Of a stretch of DNA of 64,000 nucleotides, positions 16,792 through 26,531 are shown piece after piece. The notes beneath the pieces were generated by a model. It saw only the letters and a list, made by a program, of their open reading frames with translations, searched no databases and was not told the origin of the DNA. The stretch's first letter is position 1. Each line of letters opens with the position of its first letter. The translations under genes and the position numbers were made by a program. Source of the stretch: Oceanirhabdus sp. W0125-5 (GTDB lineage: Bacteria > Bacillota > Clostridia > Clostridiales > Clostridiaceae); assembly GCF_027938815.1 (NCBI RefSeq), contig NZ_CP115913.1, forward strand, positions 5,118,001 through 5,182,000, given 5' to 3'.

Positions 16792-17892
16792 ATTATCTAA
16801 ATATATTGGTAGAACAATTTCAAATACTGTTTCTTCACTATTACTACTTGCTTTAATTGTACCTCCATGGATTTCTGCAATTCGTTTTGCAATAGCAAGC
16901 CCCATACCTTTTCCTCCAGTATTTGAACTCCTTGATTTTTCACATCTATAAAATCTTTCAAATATATACGGTAAATCTTCTTGAGCTATTGCTTTTCCAT
17001 AGTTAATTATCTTTATTATTACATTTTCACACTTTCTTGATATATTAATGTCTATTCTTTTACCTTCCTTGCCATAAAAAATACTGTTGCTTATGATATT
17101 CTGAAAAAGTCTAATAATTAAAGGAACATCTACATTTACAAATACTTTTTCCTTATTGCTTTGAATATTAAATGTCATACCTGAGTTTTCAAGCTGTGGA
17201 ATAAAATCTATTAGTACTTGTTCTACAATTTGTTTTATGCTGACAACTTCCTTTTTCAGTTTAATACCTTCAAAATTAACATTAGAATATTCAAGTAAAT
17301 CATCTATGAGTTTTTTTAATTCTTCACATTTTTTCTCTGAAATATCTACATAATCGGAATTAGGTTGACTATCACCACAATTCCCTTTGATCAATTTAAT
17401 ATATCCCATAAGAGATGTTAATGGTGTTCTTAAATCATGTGATACACTGCTTATCATTTCATTCTTTATCTTTTCAACTTCTCGTTCTTTCTCAATTAAA
17501 TCCTTAAGATTTTTTGCCATGACATTTATATTTTCAGCTAAATTCCCTATCTCATCATTTGAATCAACAGGAATATTAATATTAAGATTTCCTTCTTTAA
17601 TTTCATTCACATTCTTGTTTATAGCTTTTATTCTATTTATTATTTTTCTTGAAAATAGGTAGAAGAACAACAGCATTAATAATCCATAGACTACAAAAAA
17701 AATAATTGAGTATGTTCCATTCTCTTCTCCCAAATGAATATAATCAAGGCCCAGCCCCCATATCAATAAATTAACCAAACCTAATATACAAATAAAGGCC
17801 ATAATGATACTAGCAGTAAAGATCATAAGGAATTTAATTCTTATTCCTTTAAATAAATTAATTTTCAATTTTATATCCCACTCCCCAAACAT
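16774..17892 (-). CDS. Sensor histidine kinase, VanS/PhoR-like
   Basis: 372 residues. Two membrane helices (about 20-48 and 61-82) bracket a short extracellular loop. A HAMP linker (about 83-135) follows, then HisKA with the phospho-accepting His152 in SSVSHDLRTPL, and HATPase_c with N, G1 and G2 boxes (NIISNSIFYG, GKGMGLAIAKRI). The ATG at 17892 has no visible ribosome binding site. An in-frame TTG at 17868 is preceded by GGGGAG and would reduce the overlap with the regulator gene from 35 to 11 bp, so it is a serious alternative start. It is translationally coupled to the response regulator. Confidence 0.9.
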   Translation of the reverse strand: MFGEWDIKLKINLFKGIRIKFLMIFTASIIMAFICILGLVNLLIWGLGLDYIHLGEENGTYSIIFFVVYGLLMLLFFYLFSRKIINRIKAINKNVNEIKEGNLNINIPVDSNDEIGNLAENINVMAKNLKDLIEKEREVEKIKNEMISSVSHDLRTPLTSLMGYIKLIKGNCGDSQPNSDYVDISEKKCEELKKLIDDLLEYSNVNFEGIKLKKEVVSIKQIVEQVLIDFIPQLENSGMTFNIQSNKEKVFVNVDVPLIIRLFQNIISNSIFYGKEGKRIDINISRKCENVIIKIINYGKAIAQEDLPYIFERFYRCEKSRSSNTGGKGMGLAIAKRIAEIHGGTIKASSNSEETVFEIVLPIYLDNNQVLG

Positions 17893-18556
17893 TTTTTATT
17901 ATCTTTGGACTCTTAGGATTGTCCTCTATTTTTTCTCTTAACCTTGCTATATGTACCATTACAGTGTTATTTCCTTCAAAATATTTTTCCTTCCATACTC
18001 TCTGAAATATTTCTTCTAATGAAAAAACTCTATTTAAATTTCTTGCCATAAGTAATAATATTTCATACTCAGTCTTAGTTAATTTAATTGTTTTCCCATA
18101 TAAGGTAACATTACGAGCTTTATCATAAATATTTAATCCATTAATTTTTATTACATCTTCCGCTTCTTCATTTTCTTTATTATTTAAATAAATATATCTT
18201 CTTAATTGTGCCTTCACTCTTGCAGTAAGCTCTAATGGATTAAATGGCTTTACCATATAATCATCCGCTCCTGTACTAAGTCCCATAATCTTGTCCATAT
18301 CTGCTGATTTTGCACTCAATATTATTATTGGTATATTCTTTTTCTCTCTTATTCTTCTACAGACTTCAATTCCATGAATTTTTGGCATCATAATATCTAG
18401 AATTACTAACTGAACATTGTTAGAATCAAGTACGTCCAGAGCTTGTTGTCCATCATAAGCCTTAATTACGTTGTATCCATCATTTCTAAGATATACTTGA
18501 ATCATATCTACAATATCTTTTTCATCATCAACTATAAGTATCGTTTCTTTATTCAT
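17858..18556 (-). CDS. Response regulator, OmpR/VanR family
   Basis: 232 residues. The receiver domain has the acidic pocket DDEKD, phospho-accepting Asp in VILDIMMPKIHG and switch Lys in KPFNPLEL. The OmpR winged helix (about 130-228) has LTKTEYEILLLMARN and the recognition region VMVHIARLREKIE. It forms an operon with the overlapping kinase. The membrane hydrolase downstream is a natural candidate target, by position only. AGAGGGGG lies 5 nt before the ATG. Confidence 0.92.
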   Translation of the reverse strand: MNKETILIVDDEKDIVDMIQVYLRNDGYNVIKAYDGQQALDVLDSNNVQLVILDIMMPKIHGIEVCRRIREKKNIPIIILSAKSADMDKIMGLSTGADDYMVKPFNPLELTARVKAQLRRYIYLNNKENEEAEDVIKINGLNIYDKARNVTLYGKTIKLTKTEYEILLLMARNLNRVFSLEEIFQRVWKEKYFEGNNTVMVHIARLREKIEDNPKSPKIIKNVWGVGYKIEN

Positions 18557-18626
18557 GAAACCCCCTCTTAACTTCCTATAAATTCATATCAAACATAATT
18601 ATACCAAACTTAATATTAGGTAGCAA

Positions 18627-18656
18627 AAAAGCATCTAAGAAACCCTTGGATGCTTT
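18627..18656 (-). terminator. Intrinsic terminator of the uvrA-like gene
   Basis: AAAAAGCATC pairs with GATGCTTTTT around a 12-nt loop, with T-runs on both strands, between the response regulator start and the uvrA-like stop. Confidence 0.85.
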
Positions 18657-18707
18657 TTCGTATTCTATCTCTATGTTACCACACTTTCCACAACATCTAT
18701 ATTTCAT

Positions 18708-21581
18708 TTACAGTACCTGCTTTAAAAACTCCCCAGTTACAGATTCCTTCACGTCTTTAACTTCCTCTGGAGTTCCTTGTGCAACAACATATCCACCATT
18801 CTTTCCCCCTTCAGGACCAAGGTCTATAATATGATCAGCTGTTTTAAGTACTTCAAGATTATGTTCTATTACAAGTAATGAATGCCCCTTCTCAACAAAT
18901 AGATTTAAACACTTCAACAACTTTTGTATATCTGAAATATGAAGTCCTGTTGTAGGCTCATCTAAGATATACAGATTATTAGCACCACTCTTTATCTTAC
19001 CAAGTTCAGCAGCAAGCTTGATTCTCTGCGCTTCTCCTCCTGATAATGTTGTTGATGGTTGACCTAATTTTAAGTAACCTAATCCTAATTGATTTAGAAT
19101 ATCTACTTTATGATGTATGCTCCTCTTATCTTTAAAGAATTCTGCTGCATCCTCTATGCTCATATCAAGTATCTCATATATATTTTTCCCTTTATACTTT
19201 ACATCAAGAATCTCTTTTTTATATCTTTGACCCTTGCATATTGGACATATTATCTCAACATCAGGCATAAATTGAAGTTTTGTTACTATCCTTCCATCTC
19301 CCTTACAGTGCTCACACCTTCCACTATTTTTGCTGTTAAAACTAAAGTTAGAAATATTATATCCTTTCTCAATGGCTTCCTCTGTACTCACGAACAATCT
19401 TCTTATACTATCAAATAAGCCTATATATGTTGCTGGATTCGATCTGCTGCTCTTTCCTATAGGTGATTGGTCTATGTTTATAATGTTATTTATATGTTCA
19501 TGTCCTGTTAAATCTTTGTGTTCTCCTGGAATAATCCTTGGATCTCCTAAGCTCCTAAGCTTCTTATATATAATCTCATTTACAAGTGTACTTTTACCTG
19601 AACCTGAAACCCCTGAAACACATACAAGTACTCCTAATGGAATGTTAATATTAAGATCTTTAAGATTGTTCTCTCTGGCTCCTAAGATTGTCAGATTATG
19701 ACCATTATGTTTACGTCTTTTTTTAGGAACTTCTATTAACTCCTTTCCACATAGATATCTTCCAGTTAATGAACGTTTCGACTTCTTGATATGATTTATT
19801 GTTCCTGTTTCTACTATCTCTCCACCATGTATTCCTGGTCCAGGACCAATCTCAATTATATTATCTGCATTCTCTATGGTCTCCATATCATGTTCAACTA
19901 CTATAACTGTATTTCCAAGATCTCTAAGATGGTTCAATATGTTTATTACCTTCTTACTATCTCTAGCATGAAGACCTATACTAGGCTCATCTAATATATA
20001 GATCATTCCCATTAACCCTGAACTTATCTGAGATGCTAATCTTATTCTTTGAGCTTCTCCCCCTGATATTGTATCCGCACGTCTACCAAGTGAAAGATAG
20101 TCTAGTCCGATTTCTATAAGCAATGACACTCTCTTCTTTATCTCATTAACTATAGGTTCTGCTATATATTTTTTATCCTCTGGAAATGTAAGCTTATCAA
20201 TAAAATCATATAATTCCGTAAGCTGCATCCAGCATAGCTCATGAATATCCTTACCTCCAATGAGTATATCAAACCTTTGTCTCTTTAACTTCTTTCCACC
20301 ACAATCTGGACATGTATACTCAACCATCTTCTTCTTAAACCATTCAAGAACCCACTCATTCACTTTATCTTTTCTAGTTGCTTCCCTATACCAATGTTCA
20401 GTTTTGTTAACAAAACCTCTAAATTGAACTGTTCTCCCAATAAGATAGTTTCTCTTATTGAAATTAGGTGGTGCCTTAATAATTATCTTTTCACCTTTAG
20501 TACCATAAAACAATATATCTTTCACCTCATCAGATAATTGATTAAACGGTGTATCCAGACTGAAATTATAGTGTTGAGAAAGATTATACATGAGTATATG
20601 ATTCCCTGAGACTTCTCCTCTACAATTATATACGCTAGGATCAAAAGCGCCTTCGTTGATGCTCTTCTCATGTTTAGCTATCATTAACCTTGGGTCTGCT
20701 TTTTTTGTAGTTCCTATCCCTCCACATGTTCTACAGGAGCTAGTCATATTATTGAATGCAAAGTATTGAGATTCTATATTAGCCATTGTTATATGATGCT
20801 TAGAACATCCGAAGCTGCTATAAAATTTATCTTTAACCTCTTGTGAAATATCCTCTGATATGAACTCTGCTATAAGAACATGGTTTCCAATAACTTCAAG
20901 TGCAGTTTCTAAGGAGTTAGTTAAGCTCTTTTCAATATCATTCTTTATTACAAATCTATCAATAACTATTTTAATATCATGATCACAATATTCATCTATT
21001 TCAATTTCTTCACTTATATCAACCCTATTCCCATCAATAATGAGATTATTATACCCCTTCTGTCTTATCTCATTAAAAAGATATGAGTACTCTTCACCGT
21101 ACAACTTATGGGCTGGTGTTAAAAATTCTATCTGTGTTCCTACTGGCAAGGATAATACTGCTTCAACTATTTGTCCTGATGTCTTAATATCATATTTGTC
21201 TCCACAATATGGACACTTAGCAGTTCCCACTGTTGAATATAATAATCTCATATAATCATAAATATCTGTCATTGTTCCAACTGTTGATCTTGGATTAACA
21301 AGCCCTCTTTTCTGTTCTATAGCTATAACTGGAGATAATCCGAATACAAAATCTACTTCAGGTTTTTTCAGTTGTGATATTCTACTTCTTGAAAAGGTAG
21401 GCAGAGAGTCAAGAAACCTTCTTTGCCCCTCTCCATAAACAATATCAAAAGCAAGTGATGACTTCCCAGATCCACTTACCCCTGTTATAACTGTAATCTT
21501 GTCCCTTGGAATATTAACATCTATGTTCTTAAGATTATTCTGTCTTGCACCCTTTATCTCTATATTCTTTTTTCCTAGCAC
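18708..21581 (-). CDS. UvrA paralogue (excinuclease ATPase subunit-like)
   Basis: 957 residues from GTG 21581. It has two ABC ATPase modules, Walker A GVSGSGKSS at 34-42 and GVSGSGKST in the C-terminal half, each with an SGGEAQRI signature and an ILDEPSIGLH / ILDEPTTGLH Walker B. The UvrA zinc motifs are CPYC, CPDCGG and CEHCKG...CPIC. The insert expected to carry the first CPxC...CxxC pair reads CSKHH...CRTC, so one finger is altered. UvrA paralogues of this kind are linked to drug tolerance (DNA-intercalator resistance in Streptomyces), and no uvrB is nearby. AGGAGG lies 6 nt before the GTG. It follows an AraC-nucleotidyltransferase gene by 38 bp. Confidence 0.9.
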   Translation of the reverse strand: MLGKKNIEIKGARQNNLKNIDVNIPRDKITVITGVSGSGKSSLAFDIVYGEGQRRFLDSLPTFSRSRISQLKKPEVDFVFGLSPVIAIEQKRGLVNPRSTVGTMTDIYDYMRLLYSTVGTAKCPYCGDKYDIKTSGQIVEAVLSLPVGTQIEFLTPAHKLYGEEYSYLFNEIRQKGYNNLIIDGNRVDISEEIEIDEYCDHDIKIVIDRFVIKNDIEKSLTNSLETALEVIGNHVLIAEFISEDISQEVKDKFYSSFGCSKHHITMANIESQYFAFNNMTSSCRTCGGIGTTKKADPRLMIAKHEKSINEGAFDPSVYNCRGEVSGNHILMYNLSQHYNFSLDTPFNQLSDEVKDILFYGTKGEKIIIKAPPNFNKRNYLIGRTVQFRGFVNKTEHWYREATRKDKVNEWVLEWFKKKMVEYTCPDCGGKKLKRQRFDILIGGKDIHELCWMQLTELYDFIDKLTFPEDKKYIAEPIVNEIKKRVSLLIEIGLDYLSLGRRADTISGGEAQRIRLASQISSGLMGMIYILDEPSIGLHARDSKKVINILNHLRDLGNTVIVVEHDMETIENADNIIEIGPGPGIHGGEIVETGTINHIKKSKRSLTGRYLCGKELIEVPKKRRKHNGHNLTILGARENNLKDLNINIPLGVLVCVSGVSGSGKSTLVNEIIYKKLRSLGDPRIIPGEHKDLTGHEHINNIINIDQSPIGKSSRSNPATYIGLFDSIRRLFVSTEEAIEKGYNISNFSFNSKNSGRCEHCKGDGRIVTKLQFMPDVEIICPICKGQRYKKEILDVKYKGKNIYEILDMSIEDAAEFFKDKRSIHHKVDILNQLGLGYLKLGQPSTTLSGGEAQRIKLAAELGKIKSGANNLYILDEPTTGLHISDIQKLLKCLNLFVEKGHSLLVIEHNLEVLKTADHIIDLGPEGGKNGGYVVAQGTPEEVKDVKESVTGEFLKQVL

Positions 21582-21619
21582 AAAACCCCTCCTCTTTTCA
21601 AAATAACTATATAACATTA

Positions 21620-22924
21620 TTAAAGGATTATCTCCATATCCACATCCACCTTGAAATAAGCTGGTTCATATACGATAGTATTACTCTTATTAGTTATTTG
21701 TGTTTCTGAAATGTCTTTCACAAGAACACCTTCTTCACAAAGCCATTCACATACTTCACATATTGTACTAGTTCTCATACTTTTATTAAAATCTTGTACA
21801 ATTGTTGAAAGAGCTTTCATCTTATTAGCTTTATCAAAATAATCTATAATAGGCTTGCAAATGATTTCCTTATGTTGTCTTAGATATTCATAAATCATTT
21901 CAATAGCTTGAGATATATTTATACTGTTTTTTCTCTCATCCATTAACCCTTTATATAGCTTTTCAATAATTGGGTTATTATACTTTAATGCCTGTTGTAT
22001 TACCTCTCTTGATGGAATGTTATTGTTCATAAGTACCTCAATGGCTGCTATATGTTTCAAGGTTTCAATTACCCACACATAAGAGTACCTCACATCACTC
22101 TTAATCTTTAACCACTTTTCTGCTTTATATAATGAATTTAAAACCCCTTCAAGTCTTTCCAGTAATGCATAGTATTTATCCCGCTCTCCTATATCATTTG
22201 AAACACTATTACTCTCAAAGAGTTCTCTTATAGATTCATCTGTACAATAGACTATTGTACCTAATGAAAAATAAGAATGTTTCCATGAACCCTGTAAGCT
22301 CTTTGCCATTATTTTTCTAAATTCACTTCTTGTCATTACCTCGCCATTTATATATATTTCATCTTCTATAAGGCACAGCCCCTGATTCAATTTACAATTA
22401 TCATTAACTATGATAGCCATGTCAATATCAGATTTTTCCCATACCTGGTCATAAGAAAGACTTCCCATTACAAGGACAGCAAGAACATTAACGTCATTTT
22501 TTAATCTTTTACATAATGTCTCAACTGCCTCCATATATCTTTTCTGCAGATCACTATTCTTAAAACTAACTTTCCAAAAATCTGCTGGTATTGCATGTGC
22601 ATTCATTTTTCTATAAGCATTAGGAGTAATATCAAATATTCTTTTAAATGCTCTCGAAAATGTCTCATGAGAATTAAATCCATAGTCCATTGCTATATCA
22701 ATTATCTTTTTATCCGTTTCAATAATTTCCTTTGCTGCTACAGATAACTTTCTCTTTCTAATATAATCTGTAACAGGTATTCCTATAACCGATTGAAATA
22801 CCCTATGATAATGATGCGTGGAGTAGTAACATAGTGCTGATAAATCCTCCAGTGAAATATCTTCTTTTATATGTTCCTCAATATAATCTAATGACTTCTG
22901 TAACTTCTTATAATAATCAGACAT
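21620..22924 (-). CDS. AraC-type HTH fused to a nucleotidyltransferase domain
   Basis: 434 residues. Residues 1-105 are an AraC/XylS double HTH (DISLEDLSALCYYSTHHYHRVFQ and KIIDIAMDYGFNSHETFSRAFKRIF). From about 130 comes a nucleotidyltransferase-like domain with MGSLSYDQVWEKSDIDMAIIV, whose Gly-Ser turn and SDID metal ligands match the family. A helical C-terminal region resembles the substrate-binding half of aminoglycoside nucleotidyltransferases. The role may be a self-sensing regulator or a regulated enzyme, which is inference. No ribosome binding site marks an internal start here, unlike the AraC-APH genes at 30.7-33.6 kb. It forms an operon with the UvrA paralogue. Confidence 0.85.
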   Translation of the reverse strand: MSDYYKKLQKSLDYIEEHIKEDISLEDLSALCYYSTHHYHRVFQSVIGIPVTDYIRKRKLSVAAKEIIETDKKIIDIAMDYGFNSHETFSRAFKRIFDITPNAYRKMNAHAIPADFWKVSFKNSDLQKRYMEAVETLCKRLKNDVNVLAVLVMGSLSYDQVWEKSDIDMAIIVNDNCKLNQGLCLIEDEIYINGEVMTRSEFRKIMAKSLQGSWKHSYFSLGTIVYCTDESIRELFESNSVSNDIGERDKYYALLERLEGVLNSLYKAEKWLKIKSDVRYSYVWVIETLKHIAAIEVLMNNNIPSREVIQQALKYNNPIIEKLYKGLMDERKNSINISQAIEMIYEYLRQHKEIICKPIIDYFDKANKMKALSTIVQDFNKSMRTSTICEVCEWLCEEGVLVKDISETQITNKSNTIVYEPAYFKVDVDMEIIL

Positions 22925-23073
22925 ATTCCATCACCAACCTTTAACAATAGTATATCATGTAATAATTTACTCTTCTTGATTTTTTTTGATATGTTGTGAA
23001 CCCTTGCTGTAAGTGGTTTTAGAAGTCATTTGATATAGAAATGACTTCAGATGATATTAACAAAATTAAAAAT

Positions 23074-23113
23074 AGTCCTCAACATAAGATAATAATTTCT
23101 TATGCTGAGGACT
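23074..23113 (-). terminator. Intrinsic terminator after the 383-aa hypothetical gene
   Basis: AGTCCTCA-a-CATAAGA pairs with TCTTATG-c-TGAGGACT (15 pairs, one mismatch), followed by ATTTTTAATTTT on the minus strand. Confidence 0.9.
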
Positions 23114-23116
23114 TAA

Positions 23117-24268
23117 TTAATTATATTTTCTACTCCACTTGCCATCCATAGTTACCTTATCATCATTTAAAGAATAATTCGCTTTCCAGATATAAGTACT
23201 CATCCACAACTTACCGGGCATTGGTTGCCATCCAATTTCCGGATGCAATTGAAACTTAACTTTATTATTATTTTTCTTTATTTTATAACTTCCACCTAAT
23301 ATTCCTTTTATCTCATCACCACTGAATGAGAAATTTCCTTTAATCTCACAGTCATCTTTTAAAGATAAAATATCTGGTAGGGGTGGATATAATGTTACGC
23401 TCATCTTCTTTCCATCAAGTACATGTGTAACACTTTTAACTTCTAAATGTCCATGATTTTTTTCAATCTCATAGATGCAGTTATCCTTGATAACCTGTGT
23501 TTCATCTTCTAAAATTCTAAGGGGTTTCACTTCTCCATTATAGTTATTATTCCACTGCCTTATAATATTATTGAATGAGTATCTTAACATATAAACCCTT
23601 TGAAAATTACATAAAGGGAGTAACTTAATTGGCTTTAATTCTTTATTATCAATTTTAATATTTATCTTTGTACCCCTCTGCTTAATCATGTTAAACTTCT
23701 TTAAATATACCATTGGGAAAAAATCAGGCTTCTTTATATTAATCCCCATTGGTGCTATTAACCCAAAACACTCTTTTCTCTTTCTATTTTCTTCTATATA
23801 AAATTCTACTTTTCTATTATTTCTATCATTAACATCTAAAAATGCCATCAACCCTTTCTCAGTAAGTTCTAACCCAGCTTTCATTTCCTTACAAGGATTA
23901 ATTGTCAATTTATTAAACATACTATTATAATCTTCTTCAGTAATTCCAGCCTCTTCATTAAAATAGATATCTACTTGTGAATGATCTAAAGTTGCCATTA
24001 TAGCAACATAATGAGATTTACCATTCTTCCTAACTTGCTGTAATTCTATGCAGTTATAAATACTATCCCCTTTGAAATCTACTAAACAGATATTATCTAC
24101 AATTCCACCCTCAGTACTTATATCAATTAAAGGAATAAACTCATCTTTACCTTCTCTAATATATATTTCTTTACCTAAAGAAGGATTTTTCTCGTATTTA
24201 CTAACATCAACAGGATTACTATCAGGAACCATAAAAAATGGACATATCTTAGAAATTAATTTTTTCAT
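23117..24268 (-). CDS. Hypothetical protein, 383 aa
   Basis: I do not recognise this family. It is a soluble protein with no signal peptide, rich in beta-type segments, with repeated Lys/Asn runs and conserved-looking stretches such as GLIAPMGINIKKPDFFPMVYL and LHPEIGWQPMPGKLWMSTYIW. It is monocistronic, with AGGGGGAAA upstream of the ATG and a strong terminator directly after the stop. The neighbouring genes give no hint of function. Confidence 0.65.
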   Translation of the reverse strand: MKKLISKICPFFMVPDSNPVDVSKYEKNPSLGKEIYIREGKDEFIPLIDISTEGGIVDNICLVDFKGDSIYNCIELQQVRKNGKSHYVAIMATLDHSQVDIYFNEEAGITEEDYNSMFNKLTINPCKEMKAGLELTEKGLMAFLDVNDRNNRKVEFYIEENRKRKECFGLIAPMGINIKKPDFFPMVYLKKFNMIKQRGTKINIKIDNKELKPIKLLPLCNFQRVYMLRYSFNNIIRQWNNNYNGEVKPLRILEDETQVIKDNCIYEIEKNHGHLEVKSVTHVLDGKKMSVTLYPPLPDILSLKDDCEIKGNFSFSGDEIKGILGGSYKIKKNNNKVKFQLHPEIGWQPMPGKLWMSTYIWKANYSLNDDKVTMDGKWSRKYN

Positions 24269-24329
24269 TTAGTTTCCCCCTTACTTTATGAAAATACCTT
24301 ACTGTTTTTCTCCAATAGGGCCATTACTT

Positions 24330-25193
24330 TTATTTTTCATTTATATTTTTTAAAATTAAAACCAAACAATAAATTATAATCAAAGTAATGATTGGAAAGA
24401 TAGCACTCTCTACAAAACTAACCTTAACACCAGCATAAATCATAGCAATTATCATTGCTATAATAGCTATACCCATTGTAAAACCTTTCACAATTATCAC
24501 AGATGATAATAGGTAACCCATAGGCTTTCTTTTTATTATTAATACCCCTGATACAACTGCCACAGGTACTATGAACCCCAAATCTAATCCTTGTATAACT
24601 AATGTAGTATAATGCTCTAACCCCTCAGGTACTGTACCATTTATCAATGCTGGTATAGTTCTTCCAAGCCAAAGCATTCCAAGTGCACTACCAAAAAATA
24701 TCTGAAACCCTCCAATAAACTTTACTGGCAATTTCTTATTAAAATGTAATTCTAAATTTCCAATATCAAAGGACATCATGGTCAATATAAATGAAAAGAA
24801 ACTAGCTGACATAAGTATTACATATACAAGGAACAGAGGATTATACATCCATAAAAACACATATGAAATATACGTGTATAAAAAATATCCTAAAGTTCCT
24901 GTTAGTAACACTCTGCCTTTAAGTGATCCCTTTCGTGATAAATAAAGAGATATTAACAGTAATGGAATTCCTAAAACCAGAGTTACAATATCCTGTGCTT
25001 TTCCCTGTGCCACCATTGAGATAGAATTAAGTTTATATATACCTCTACTATATACTTCTATTGTTTCACCATGTATTGATTTAAACTGAAATACCTCATT
25101 ACTATCACTATAAAATATTCCAATTATTGAAGTAACTAAAGCTAATACAATAATTGATAAAACAAGAAAACTTATTACTTTTTTAAACTTCAT
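24330..25193 (-). CDS. Multi-pass membrane protein, 287 aa
   Basis: About eight hydrophobic helices: residues 7-28, 66-85, 93-113, 118-143, 160-180, 203-223, 230-252 and 258-281. A soluble loop between helices 1 and 2 (about 29-60) probably faces outside. There are no catalytic or transporter motifs that I can name. It is the last gene of the TetR-flavodoxin operon (40 bp after the flavodoxin), so it should respond to the same TetR regulator. Confidence 0.75.
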   Translation of the reverse strand: MKFKKVISFLVLSIIVLALVTSIIGIFYSDSNEVFQFKSIHGETIEVYSRGIYKLNSISMVAQGKAQDIVTLVLGIPLLLISLYLSRKGSLKGRVLLTGTLGYFLYTYISYVFLWMYNPLFLVYVILMSASFFSFILTMMSFDIGNLELHFNKKLPVKFIGGFQIFFGSALGMLWLGRTIPALINGTVPEGLEHYTTLVIQGLDLGFIVPVAVVSGVLIIKRKPMGYLLSSVIIVKGFTMGIAIIAMIIAMIYAGVKVSFVESAIFPIITLIIIYCLVLILKNINEK

Positions 25194-25233
25194 TTTTAAT
25201 CAACCCCATTAATAGATTTCTCAGTTCTATAAT

Positions 25234-25713
25234 CTATACTCTATTCATTACCTTTGCAAAATTATCAATTTTTTCATCTGAAATATTTGATACATCCTTA
25301 TCTATCTTAGCTACTTTCTTAACTATTAACCTTTCTAAGAAATTCATCTTTTTAATTATAAATTCTCCTCCAAAGGATTCTTTTGCAACAGCTTTTTCTA
25401 TTAATTCTTGCGGAAAAGCATCATTTAATTGCTTCTCTACAACCTCATCTTCATGCATACCACAAATATACAATCCAACTTTCTTATCCTTCAACACATT
25501 CAAGTTTTCCATGGAAAACTGACTTACTTCTTTTCGAATTTTTCCAATATAAATAGACCCACCAATAATCACCTTATCATATAGCGTAATATCCAAATTC
25601 TTTTTTTCTTTCAAGTTATATAGCTCTACTTTTCCAGTAAGCTTTTCAGCTAGAATTTTTGCACACTTTTCAGTACACCCATGCTTTGTTCCATAAATTA
25701 TTAATGTTTTCAT
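25234..25713 (-). CDS. Flavodoxin-domain protein
   Basis: 159 residues. The FMN-phosphate loop is IIYGTKHGCTEKCAKIL at residues 4-20, followed by IIGGSIYIGKIRKEV and a GLYICGM strand. The pattern is that of short flavodoxins of the HemG-like/Flavodoxin_5 group, which carry electrons through FMN. A Cys in the phosphate loop (GCTEKC) is typical of the group. It sits between a TetR regulator and a membrane protein with gaps of 25 and 40 bp, so it is part of one operon. The physiological partner is unknown. Confidence 0.85.
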   Translation of the reverse strand: MKTLIIYGTKHGCTEKCAKILAEKLTGKVELYNLKEKKNLDITLYDKVIIGGSIYIGKIRKEVSQFSMENLNVLKDKKVGLYICGMHEDEVVEKQLNDAFPQELIEKAVAKESFGGEFIIKKMNFLERLIVKKVAKIDKDVSNISDEKIDNFAKVMNRV

Positions 25714-25738
25714 TTTCAGACCTCCAAATTTAATAAAA

Positions 25739-26326
25739 CTACTTATCTAAAAGAAACTCTATTTCTTTTTTTACTAAATCAATCATATCCTCTAAATTTT
25801 CTGTATTTCTCCTTTTCAAGAAAAACAACAGCTTTCCACTTAACATTGATGGAATTAAGTCCTGTAATAATTCTATATTTTCTTCTGGTATATATCCTTC
25901 TTTAACACATTCAATTAAGTTTTCTCTAAGGAGATTTCTTACTGAAGGACGTTTAATCTTTTGCATAAATTTTTGTGGTGCATCCCCTAAATCTTCTAAA
26001 AATATTAACTGAAACATGTCTGGATTTTCAGCAAAGTACCTAAAATAGGCGCATCCTTGAGTTATAACTTGCTCCTTAGGATTTTCTCCTTGTTTTTGAC
26101 AACTAACCATATATTTATGACAATCTTCAAAGAAGTCAAAAACACAGTAGGTAAGGAGTGTATTTATATCATCAAAGTAATTATATATGGTTGCATAAGA
26201 GTACCCTGCTCGCTCTCCTACTTTTCTTGCAGAAAGACTCTTTACTCCCTCCTCTTTGATTATCTCTTTTGCTGCATCTATAAAATATTTCATCATTCTC
26301 TGTCTTTGTATTTCTTTTTTATCCAT
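25739..26326 (-). CDS. TetR-family transcriptional regulator
   Basis: 195 residues from ATG 26326. The HTH is at about 10-55 (AAKEIIKEEGVKSLSARKVGERAGYSYATIYNYFDD), followed by the helical ligand-binding domain. The start is preferred over an ATG six codons earlier because TGGAG stands 7 nt upstream of it. Two identical 15-bp palindromes lie between the -10 box and the gene, so self-repression is likely. It heads an operon with a flavodoxin and a membrane protein. Confidence 0.9.
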   Translation of the reverse strand: MDKKEIQRQRMMKYFIDAAKEIIKEEGVKSLSARKVGERAGYSYATIYNYFDDINTLLTYCVFDFFEDCHKYMVSCQKQGENPKEQVITQGCAYFRYFAENPDMFQLIFLEDLGDAPQKFMQKIKRPSVRNLLRENLIECVKEGYIPEENIELLQDLIPSMLSGKLLFFLKRRNTENLEDMIDLVKKEIEFLLDK

Positions 26327-26370
26327 TTGCAGTCTCCATTTCATTAAATTTATTACTCTCTATATTTTTA

Positions 26371-26434
26371 ATTAACATCGTTAATTAAATTAACATCGTT
26401 AATACCATTATATACCACCCGTTTTGTTTGTCAA
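26371..26434 (-). promoter_or_regulatory. Promoter and double TetR operator
   Basis: On the minus strand TTGACA (26429-26434), a 16-bp spacer and TATAAT (26407-26412). Just downstream lie two exact copies of the palindrome ATTAACATCGTTAAT at 26389-26403 and 26371-26385, with centres 18 bp apart. Occupancy of either site would block initiation. Confidence 0.9.
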
Positions 26435-26465
26435 CAATATTTTCCAATTAGTACTCAAAATAAAT

Positions 26466-26492
26466 AGCAGAGAAAATATCATTTTCTCTGCT
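26466..26492 (-). terminator. Hairpin after the alpha/beta hydrolase gene
   Basis: Perfect 12-bp stem AGCAGAGAAAAT/ATTTTCTCTGCT with a 3-nt loop, 40 bp after the stop, with ATTTATTTT following on the minus strand. Confidence 0.8.
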
Positions 26493-26531
26493 ATAATATA
26501 GTAACTATTTTCAGTTTAAATAATACATAAA

